Source: CAZQFV01 sp964613665 | Lineage (GTDB): Bacteria > Chloroflexota > Chloroflexia > DTKN01 | Assembly: GCA_964613665.1 (NCBI GenBank) | Contig: CAZTIG010000070.1 | Span: 1 to 19,235 of the forward strand | Direction: 5' to 3' | DNA: 19,235 bases | In this document: in pieces, positions 14,698 to 19,235 of the stretch | Numbering within the stretch: position 1 is the first letter of the stretch | How the letters are laid out: the number at the start of each line of letters is the position of its first letter | Notes under the pieces: generated by a model | The model's database searches: none | What the model was told of the DNA's origin: nothing | The model's input: only the letters and a program-made list of their open reading frames with translations | Program-made: the position numbers and the translations under genes

Positions 14698-14743
14698 TCC
14701 ATCCTCCGGCAGACGCCAGCCGTGCATCTCACATCCTTGCGTT

Positions 14744-15316
14744 TCACGCCTTCTGTGCCTTGAGCTCATCCCCCAGCCGGAAGCCCGCCTCGAGCGCCTT
14801 GCGATTGAGGGCCTCGGTGCCGCGCGGCACGCCGGCAGCGACCGCCTGCAGCACGGCCCGGCGCGAAACTGCCCCCGACAGGGCCACGACGATCCCCAAG
14901 GCCACGACGTTGGCCACCACGACCTTGCCCACCTCCTCGCGGGCCACCCGCGTGATCGGCACGACATAGGCCTGGTTCGTGGGGACATGCTGGACCAGGT
15001 CGCCGTCCACGACCAGCACGCCCTCGCGCCGCAGGCTGTAGAAGTTGCGGTCGCAGGCCATCTGGCTCATGGCCAGCAGCAGGTTGGCGCGGATCACGTG
15101 CGGGTAGTCGATCGGCTCGTCGCTGATGACCACGTCGGAGCGGCTGTCGCCGCCGCGCGACTCGGGGCCGTACGACTGGGTCTGAGTGGCGTACTTGCCG
15201 TCGTAGAGGGCAGCGGCCTCGGCCAGCAGCCGGCCGGCCAGGATCAGGCCCTGCCCTCCCAGGCCGGACAGGCGCACCTCGTACCGCTTTGGCAGCGCGA
15301 ACGGATCGGTCGGCAT
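14744..15316 (-). CDS. korC: 2-oxoacid:ferredoxin oxidoreductase, gamma subunit
   Basis: Gamma subunit of the four-subunit 2-oxoacid:ferredoxin oxidoreductase, which helps form the CoA-binding part of the complex. The 190-aa protein opens with YEVRLSGLGGQGLILAGRLLAEAA. The GLGGQG loop (18-23) is the POR gamma-domain signature. It continues with the family segments YATQTQSYGPESRGG and SRSDVVISDEPIDYP, and an N(V/M)VALG-type stretch near 135-142. ATG 15316 overlaps the korB stop by one base (TGATG), and AGGAGGTGG inside the end of korB provides the ribosome site, so the two subunits are translationally coupled. Gene order delta-alpha-beta-gamma matches kor-type rather than por-type clusters. 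Confidence 0.93.
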   Translation of the reverse strand: MPTDPFALPKRYEVRLSGLGGQGLILAGRLLAEAAALYDGKYATQTQSYGPESRGGDSRSDVVISDEPIDYPHVIRANLLLAMSQMACDRNFYSLRREGVLVVDGDLVQHVPTNQAYVVPITRVAREEVGKVVVANVVALGIVVALSGAVSRRAVLQAVAAGVPRGTEALNRKALEAGFRLGDELKAQKA

Positions 15317-16167
15317 CAGGCCACCTCCTGGCCAGCCTCGGCCTGCGCGCGGGCGATGATCTTCTCGTACTCGGTCACGTACTCCGGCGCCTCTTTCTCG
15401 AAGAGGACGCCGCGCGGCAGTTTACCGATCCGCTCCTCGGGCGACAGCTTCTGGTAGCGGGCCAGGGGGATCACGTTGTCGCGCTGCCACTGCAGCATTT
15501 CCACAGCCCCGCCCTTACGGTTCAGCTTGCCGTAGTTGGTGTGGCAGTGGCTGATCACCTCGATCACGGCAAAGCCTACCCGAGCGATCCCCTGGGCAAG
15601 CAGCTTGGGCATCTCCGTGGTATGGTACGCCGCCGTCCGGGCGACGAAGCTGGCCCCGGCGACGGCCGCCAGCTCGGCGATGTTGAAGGGCTGCTCCAGG
15701 TTGCCGTAGGGGGCGGTGGTAGACAGGTCCCACTGCGGGGTGGTGGGCGAGTACTGCCCGCCGGTCATGCCATAGATGTAGTTGTTGACCACGATGGCAG
15801 TGATGTTGATGTTGCGCCGGCAGGCGTGGATAAAGTGGTTGCCGCCGATGGCCAGGGCATCGCCATCGCCCATGATCGCGATGACCTGCAGGTCGGGGCG
15901 GGCCATCTTCAGACCGGTGGCAAAGGCCAGGGCTCGACCGTGGGTGGTGTGCAGGGTATTGAAGTCCAGGTAGACCGGCATGCGTCCGGTGCAGCCGATG
16001 CCGGAAACCAGGGCCACGTCGTCGTTGTCCAAGCCCAGGCTGTCGATGGCGCGGATGAGCCCGCCCATGACGATGCCCAGACCGCAGCCGGCGCACCACA
16101 CCGAGGGGAACTTTTTCGTGGTGCGGAGATAGTGCCGCTCGACGTCGGCCAGCACCTTGCGTTCCAT
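15316..16167 (-). CDS. korB: 2-oxoacid:ferredoxin oxidoreductase, beta (thiamine diphosphate) subunit
   Basis: Carries thiamine diphosphate and catalyses decarboxylation of the 2-oxoacid. In reverse, with low-potential ferredoxin, it can perform reductive carboxylation of the acyl-CoA. The 283-aa protein has WCAGCGLG (24-31), SGIGCTGRMP (55-64), THGRALAFATGLKMARPD (75-92) and the ThDP/Mg motif GDGDALAIGGNH (100-111), closed by the NN of VVNNYIYGMTGGQYSPTTP (128-129). VEMLQWQRDN near the C-terminus is typical of KorB-like subunits. The start at 16167 is preceded by GGGAGGAC that overlaps the end of korA (one-base gap). The acyl substrate cannot be fixed by eye. 2-oxoglutarate is the best guess from gene order and the adjacent epimerase; branched-chain 2-oxoacids remain possible. 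Confidence 0.93.
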   Translation of the reverse strand: MERKVLADVERHYLRTTKKFPSVWCAGCGLGIVMGGLIRAIDSLGLDNDDVALVSGIGCTGRMPVYLDFNTLHTTHGRALAFATGLKMARPDLQVIAIMGDGDALAIGGNHFIHACRRNINITAIVVNNYIYGMTGGQYSPTTPQWDLSTTAPYGNLEQPFNIAELAAVAGASFVARTAAYHTTEMPKLLAQGIARVGFAVIEVISHCHTNYGKLNRKGGAVEMLQWQRDNVIPLARYQKLSPEERIGKLPRGVLFEKEAPEYVTEYEKIIARAQAEAGQEVA

Positions 16168-16168
16168 A

Positions 16169-17308
16169 TCAGTCCTCCCGCATCGCTGCCAGGATCTGTT
16201 CCGGGATGATGATGCCGCCGTCGGCGCGGTTGACGCGCCGCACCCGCACCTGTCCGGCCGCGGCCCGCTCCACCTCGCGGGCCATCTGTCCCAAGTTCAG
16301 CTCGGGCACCACCAGCAGGCGGCAGCGCTGGGCCAGCTGGGACATGTAGCTGTCGGGGGGCGTGGGCCAGAGCGTCAGCAGCTTGATCAGGCCGGCGCGG
16401 ATGCCCTTGCTGCGGGCCTCCTTGACCGCCCGCAGCGCGGCGCGGGCCACGCTGCCGTAGGCGATGACGGCTACCTCGGCGTCTTCCAGGGCGAACTCGT
16501 CCCAGTGCAGGATCTGGCCGAGATGGCGCTCGATCTTGCCGAACATGCGATCGATGGCCGGGTTGATCTCGTCCAGACGGGAAGTGGGAAACCCGTGGAT
16601 GTCGTGGAAGAGGCCGGTGATGTGGTAGCGATAGCCGGTCCCGAAGGGTGCCAGGGGCGGCACCGGTCCCTCGGACTCGCTGTAGGCGGCGTACCACTCC
16701 GGAGGCACGCCCGGGCGCAGGCGCTCGAGCACTTCGTACGAGCCGGGAGGTGGCAGCTCCACCTTCTCGCGCAGGTGGGCCACGTCGGCGTCCATCAGGA
16801 CGATGACCGGGGTGCGGTAGCGCTCGGACAGGTTAAAGGCTCGCACCATCAGGTCGAAGCACTCGCGCACCGTGGAGGGGGCCAGCGCAATGATCGGATG
16901 GTCCCCGTGGGTGCCCCAGCGGGACTGCATCACATCGCCCTGGGCCGGCTGGGTCGGCAGGCCGGTCGATGGACCGGTCCGCTGCACGTCGACGATGACG
17001 CAGGGGATCTCGGCCATCGCGGCAAAGCCGATGTTCTCCTGCATGAGGGAGAAGCCGGGGCCGCTGGTGGCGGTCATCGCCTTCAGCCCGCCGACCGAGG
17101 CGCCGATCACCGCCGCCAGGCTGGCGATCTCGTCCTCCATCTGGATGAACTTGCCGCCGACGCGCGGCAGGCGGGCGGAGAGGATCTCGGCGATCTCGGT
17201 AGAGGGGGTGATGGGGTAGCCGGCGAAGAAGCGGCAGCCGGCCGCGAGGGCCCCTTCGGCGCAGGCCTCGTTTCCCAGCAGGAAGCGTACGCGACTGTCC
17301 TTGGCCAT
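16169..17308 (-). CDS. korA: 2-oxoacid:ferredoxin oxidoreductase, alpha subunit
   Basis: Alpha subunit containing the pyrimidine-binding (POR_N) domain and domain II of the oxidoreductase. The 379-aa protein shows FFAGYPITPSTEIAE (27-41), QMEDEIASLAAVIGAS (56-71, with the Glu expected to activate thiamine diphosphate), TATSGPGFSLM (79-89) and VQRTGPSTGLPTQPAQGD (108-125). It ends in a second domain with VIAYGSVARAALRAVKEAR and LITL-type strands (about 293-340). It is a separate alpha subunit, not fused to gamma as in aerobic KorA of some bacteria. ATG 17308 has GGGGAGGG upstream that overlaps the korD stop; the gap is 13 bases. All four subunits are present and intact, so the complex should be functional. 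Confidence 0.94.
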   Translation of the reverse strand: MAKDSRVRFLLGNEACAEGALAAGCRFFAGYPITPSTEIAEILSARLPRVGGKFIQMEDEIASLAAVIGASVGGLKAMTATSGPGFSLMQENIGFAAMAEIPCVIVDVQRTGPSTGLPTQPAQGDVMQSRWGTHGDHPIIALAPSTVRECFDLMVRAFNLSERYRTPVIVLMDADVAHLREKVELPPPGSYEVLERLRPGVPPEWYAAYSESEGPVPPLAPFGTGYRYHITGLFHDIHGFPTSRLDEINPAIDRMFGKIERHLGQILHWDEFALEDAEVAVIAYGSVARAALRAVKEARSKGIRAGLIKLLTLWPTPPDSYMSQLAQRCRLLVVPELNLGQMAREVERAAAGQVRVRRVNRADGGIIIPEQILAAMRED

Positions 17309-17321
17309 CGGCTGCCCTCCC

Positions 17322-17702
17322 CTAGCTCACGGCGCCGCGACTGCCCTCGGCCTTGTCCTGGCCCAGGGAAGTGGGCTCGAACATGCGCTCGTACTTGTCT
17401 TCCCAGGGCGTCAGGTCCACGGCGAAATCGGGGCAGAGGCGCTCGCAGATCTGGCAGTTGGTGCAGGCCTCTGGGTTGACCACCTCGGCCCGGCCGTCCT
17501 CGCCCAGGGCAAAGACGTGCTCCGGGCAGAAGGCCACGCAGATGCCACAGCCCTTGCACCAGCGCTTGTAGACGTAGCGCCGGCCCGGTGCGCGGTGCCG
17601 GCGGGCCGCTGCGCGCGACGGTTCCTCCTCGCCGGCCTCGGACGGCCCGACGGGGGCGTCGGCGGCCTCGGCCGACGTCTCCACAACGGCAGTCTTATCC
17701 AT
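17322..17702 (-). CDS. korD: 2-oxoacid:ferredoxin oxidoreductase, delta (2[4Fe-4S] ferredoxin-like) subunit
   Basis: Electron-transfer subunit passing electrons from the catalytic centre to external ferredoxin. The 126-aa protein has two full [4Fe-4S] motifs: CKGCGICVAFCP (Cys49, 52, 55, 59) and CTNCQICERLCPD (Cys80, 83, 86, 90). An unusual N-terminal tail of about 42 residues, rich in Ala/Glu then Arg, precedes the YVYKRWC entry to the ferredoxin fold. This tail makes the protein longer than typical delta subunits of about 70-105 aa. ATG 17702 has GGAGGAG (complement of 17707-17713) and follows a promoter at 17775-17803. It is the first gene of the korDABC-mce operon. The start could lie further in, but the ribosome site favours 17702. 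Confidence 0.92.
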   Translation of the reverse strand: MDKTAVVETSAEAADAPVGPSEAGEEEPSRAAARRHRAPGRRYVYKRWCKGCGICVAFCPEHVFALGEDGRAEVVNPEACTNCQICERLCPDFAVDLTPWEDKYERMFEPTSLGQDKAEGSRGAVS

Positions 17703-17714
17703 CGAACTCCTCCA

Positions 17715-17773
17715 ACCTCGCCAACGAGGTGTCTGGTCTGCATCGACCTCGGCCCGGTCCCCCGAGCCGGGCC
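17715..17773 (-). promoter_or_regulatory. Structured kor leader with alternative helices
   Basis: In minus-strand order, a 7-bp hairpin GGCCCGG/CCGGGCC (17773-17767 with 17757-17751, 9-nt loop) sits at the predicted +1. Segment A, CGAGGT, follows at 17751-17746, then segment B, ACCTCG, at 17730-17725, then segment C, CGAGGT, at 17720-17715. B can pair exactly with A (15-nt loop) or with C (4-nt loop), but not with both. The B-C helix ends one base before the GGAGGAG ribosome site of korD (17713-17707). No known riboswitch class is recognised. Confidence 0.5.
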
Positions 17774-17774
17774 T

Positions 17775-17803
17775 ATTGTACTACAGGGTGTGCCAGTGCG
17801 CAA
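17775..17803 (-). promoter_or_regulatory. Predicted korDABC-mce operon promoter
   Basis: Read on the minus strand, TTGCGC (17803-17798), a 17-bp spacer and TACAAT (17780-17775). The predicted start is near 17768, giving a leader of about 66 nt. It faces away from the HAD-gene promoter about 60 bp to its right. Confidence 0.75.
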
Positions 17804-17862
17804 ACGGATCGGCGTGAACTGGCTGCGCGGCGTGCCGTCGGCGCGACGGCGGTGCGGTTGTG

Positions 17863-17893
17863 TGCTATAATGGGTCGGCCTGACGGCGCAGGC
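17863..17893 (+). promoter_or_regulatory. Extended -10 promoter and 5' hairpin of the HAD-arfB pair
   Basis: A perfect TATAAT at 17866-17871 is preceded by TGC (17863-17865). No good -35 is found at 16-18 bp spacing, so recognition would rest on the extended -10. GCCTG (17878-17882) pairs with CAGGC (17889-17893) at the predicted transcription start near 17878. Confidence 0.6.
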
Positions 17894-17907
17894 GAGATGG
17901 AGGGCGT

Positions 17908-18633
17908 ATGGACGAGGCGATCCGGGCGATCCTGCTGGACCTCGACGGCACGCTGCTGGACAACGACATGGACCAGTTCCTGCCGCACTACTTCCAGCGG
18001 CTGGGGACCTGGGTGCGCGACATCATGCCTCCGCAGGAGTTCATCGACCACCTGCTGCGGGCGACCCAGGCGATGATGGCCAACGACGGACGGGCGACCA
18101 ACGAGGAGGTCTTTGCCGCGGCCTTCTATCCCCTGGCCGGCCACGGGCGGGCGGAGATGGAGCGGGTCTTCGTCGACTTTTACGCGCACGAGTTCCCCCG
18201 GCTGCGGCAGCACACGCGGCGCAGGCCGGACGCGCGCCCGCTGGTGCAGGAGGCCCTGGAGCGGGGCTATGACCTGGTGATCGCCACCAACCCGCTCTTC
18301 CCGGCCACGGCCATCGAGCAGCGGATGGAGTGGGCGGGCGTGGCCGGCTTCCCCTACCGCCTGGTGACGACGTACGAGAACAGCCGGGCCTGCAAGCCGA
18401 ACCTGCTCTACTTCAAGCAGGTCTGCACGGCGATCGGGCGTGCCCCGGACGAGTGCCTGATGGTCGGTGACGACGCCATGGACATGGTGGCGGCGCGGCT
18501 GGGCTGCGCCACCTTCTTCGTGGCCGCGCCGGGGAAGGAGCTGCCGGCCGGCATCCCGACGCCGTCCCACCGGGGCACGCTGGCCGACCTGCGGGCGCTG
18601 CTGGCGGGGCAGGGGCGGTCCGGGGGAGCCTGA
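17908..18633 (+). CDS. HAD superfamily hydrolase (phosphatase-like), substrate unknown
   Basis: A 241-aa haloacid-dehalogenase-fold enzyme, most likely a small-molecule phosphatase in the cytoplasm. Motif I is LLDLDGTLLDND with nucleophile Asp11 and acid/base Asp13. Motif II is VIATNP with Thr127. Motif III is Lys163 in CKPNLLYF. Motif IV is MVGDDAMDMVAA with Asp188/Asp192 for magnesium. Residues about 20-95 form a helical C1-type cap. ATG 17908 has GGAGGG seven bases upstream, in a short leader after the extended -10 promoter. arfB follows after 37 bp, probably on the same transcript. The cap type is compatible with phosphoglycolate phosphatase-like or HAD-IA enzymes, but the substrate cannot be told. 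Confidence 0.88.
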   Translation: MDEAIRAILLDLDGTLLDNDMDQFLPHYFQRLGTWVRDIMPPQEFIDHLLRATQAMMANDGRATNEEVFAAAFYPLAGHGRAEMERVFVDFYAHEFPRLRQHTRRRPDARPLVQEALERGYDLVIATNPLFPATAIEQRMEWAGVAGFPYRLVTTYENSRACKPNLLYFKQVCTAIGRAPDECLMVGDDAMDMVAARLGCATFFVAAPGKELPAGIPTPSHRGTLADLRALLAGQGRSGGA

Positions 18634-18670
18634 CGGGCGGATGACGGCGTGCTGGGAGAACCATGGGGTC

Positions 18671-19096
18671 ATGATCGAGATCAGCGACACGATCGTGCTG
18701 GGCGAGCAAGAGGTGCGGCTCGAGTTCGTGCGCTCGTCCGGCCGGGGCGGGCAGAATGTCAACAAGGTGGCCACGGCCGTGCAGCTACGCTTCGACGTGG
18801 GCCGATCGCCCGCGCTGCCGGAGGACGTACGCGCACGGCTGGTGCGCCTGGCCGGCCGGCGGATGACGGCGGAGGGCGTGCTCATCATCCAGGCGCGCCG
18901 TTTCCGCACGCAAGAGCGCAACCGCCAGGACGCCCTGGAGCGCCTGGTCGACCTCATCCGGCGGGCTGCTGCGGCGCCGAAGGTTCGGCGAGCGACGGCT
19001 CCGCCGCCCGTCGCGAGGGCCCGGCGGATAGCGGCGAAACGCCGGCGCGGCGTGGCCAAGCGGCTGCGCCAGGCGGTGAGCGAGGGGGAGGAGTAG
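18671..19096 (+). CDS. arfB: Alternative ribosome-rescue factor / peptidyl-tRNA hydrolase ArfB (YaeJ)
   Basis: Releases nascent chains from ribosomes stalled on truncated mRNA, using a release-factor catalytic domain plus a basic tail that enters the empty mRNA channel. At 141 aa it matches E. coli ArfB (140 aa). The catalytic motif SSGRGGQNVNKVATAVQLRFD has GGQ at 26-28. QERNRQDALERLVDLI (81-96) closes the domain. The C-terminal tail (about 104-134) is dense in Arg/Lys, ending in RRIAAKRRRGVAKRLRQ, as required for rescue. I start at ATG 18671 because alignment from memory to ArfB begins at MIEIS. An in-frame ATG at 18641 would add ten unrelated residues; neither has a strong ribosome site. 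It probably shares a promoter with the HAD gene upstream. Confidence 0.92.
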   Translation: MIEISDTIVLGEQEVRLEFVRSSGRGGQNVNKVATAVQLRFDVGRSPALPEDVRARLVRLAGRRMTAEGVLIIQARRFRTQERNRQDALERLVDLIRRAAAAPKVRRATAPPPVARARRIAAKRRRGVAKRLRQAVSEGEE

Positions 19097-19110
19097 CGCG
19101 GCGCGCGCGG

Positions 19111-19139
19111 TTGCGTGGCCGCTGGGGATGTGCTATAAT
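19111..19139 (+). promoter_or_regulatory. Predicted tRNA-Ser promoter
   Basis: TTGCGT (19111-19116), a 17-bp spacer and a perfect TATAAT (19134-19139), preceded by TGTGC. The predicted start is near 19146. GGCTGGCC (19159-19166) pairs with GGCCGGCT (19170-19177, two wobble pairs) just before the mature 5' end of the tRNA. Confidence 0.8.
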
Positions 19140-19180
19140 TGCGCCGGGCGGGGGGAGTGGCTGGCCGCGGGCCGGCTCTC

Positions 19181-19235
19181 GGAGAGGTGTCCGAGTGGTT
19201 GATGGTGCAGCACTCGAAATGCTGTGAGCAGCAAT
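19181..19235 (+). tRNA. tRNA-Ser (anticodon CGA), 3' part cut off by the window end
   Basis: The 5' acceptor strand GGAGAGG and TGTCCGAGTGG D-arm are typical of class II tRNA-Ser. The anticodon stem CAGCA (19208-19212) pairs with TGCTG (19220-19224) around the loop CTCGAAA, giving anticodon CGA at 19215-19217, which reads UCG codons. The long variable arm begins after 19224, and the T-arm and 3' acceptor lie beyond the window. Confidence 0.93.

Overview
The window is high-GC bacterial chromosome, densely coded, with no gene-free stretch longer than about 240 bases. It holds 15 protein genes and the 5' part of a tRNA-Ser gene. Gene content points to a thermophile-like or anaerobic-lineage bacterium, most plausibly Chloroflexota (Anaerolineae/Caldilineae-like). 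The clues are a four-gene 2-oxoacid:ferredoxin oxidoreductase, an archaeal-type phosphoglycerate mutase, a tandem pair of M42 aminopeptidases, an M32 carboxypeptidase, and degenerate GGACACCA-type and GGAGGTT-type repeats. The phylum is an inference from gene content, not from a marker-gene search.

Layout. (1) 67-3368, plus strand: a sigma-70-type promoter, gmd (GDP-mannose 4,6-dehydratase), then two M42 metallo-aminopeptidase paralogues, closed by a hairpin terminator shared with the convergent gene. (2) 3377-8768, minus strand: a lipoprotein with a gluzincin-type metallopeptidase domain, archaeal-type apgM, and a GT-C/TMTC-like membrane protein with C-terminal TPRs. The last gene carries an in-frame heptanucleotide minisatellite. 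(3) 8763-8826: compact back-to-back promoters, serving the lipoprotein leftward and a polytopic membrane protein rightward. (4) 8911-11790, plus strand: the membrane protein, then recJ with its own promoter. (5) 11814-11990: degenerate direct repeats between convergent genes. (6) 12026-17803, minus strand: korD-korA-korB-korC-mce from one promoter with a structured leader, then a SAM methyltransferase and an M32 carboxypeptidase. (7) 17866-19235, plus strand: a HAD-family hydrolase, the ribosome-rescue hydrolase arfB, and a promoter with the start of tRNA-Ser(CGA).

How the genes fit together. The kor operon would interconvert 2-oxoglutarate (or a related 2-oxoacid) and its acyl-CoA using ferredoxin. 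Methylmalonyl-CoA epimerase at its end fits succinyl-CoA as the acyl product and a link to propionate/methylmalonyl-CoA metabolism. The M42 pair, the M32 enzyme and the peptidase lipoprotein form a peptide-degrading theme. gmd and the GT-C-like protein suggest surface glycan or glycoprotein work.

Nothing here is a clear new defence or mobile system. The most unusual signals are non-coding. One is a recurring promoter architecture, with a TTGCGC-type -35, a 17-bp spacer and a TGn-TATAMT -10. Others are GC-rich hairpins at or near the predicted transcript starts, a korD leader with two mutually exclusive helices, a 7-bp repeat inside a coding region, and overlapping divergent promoters.
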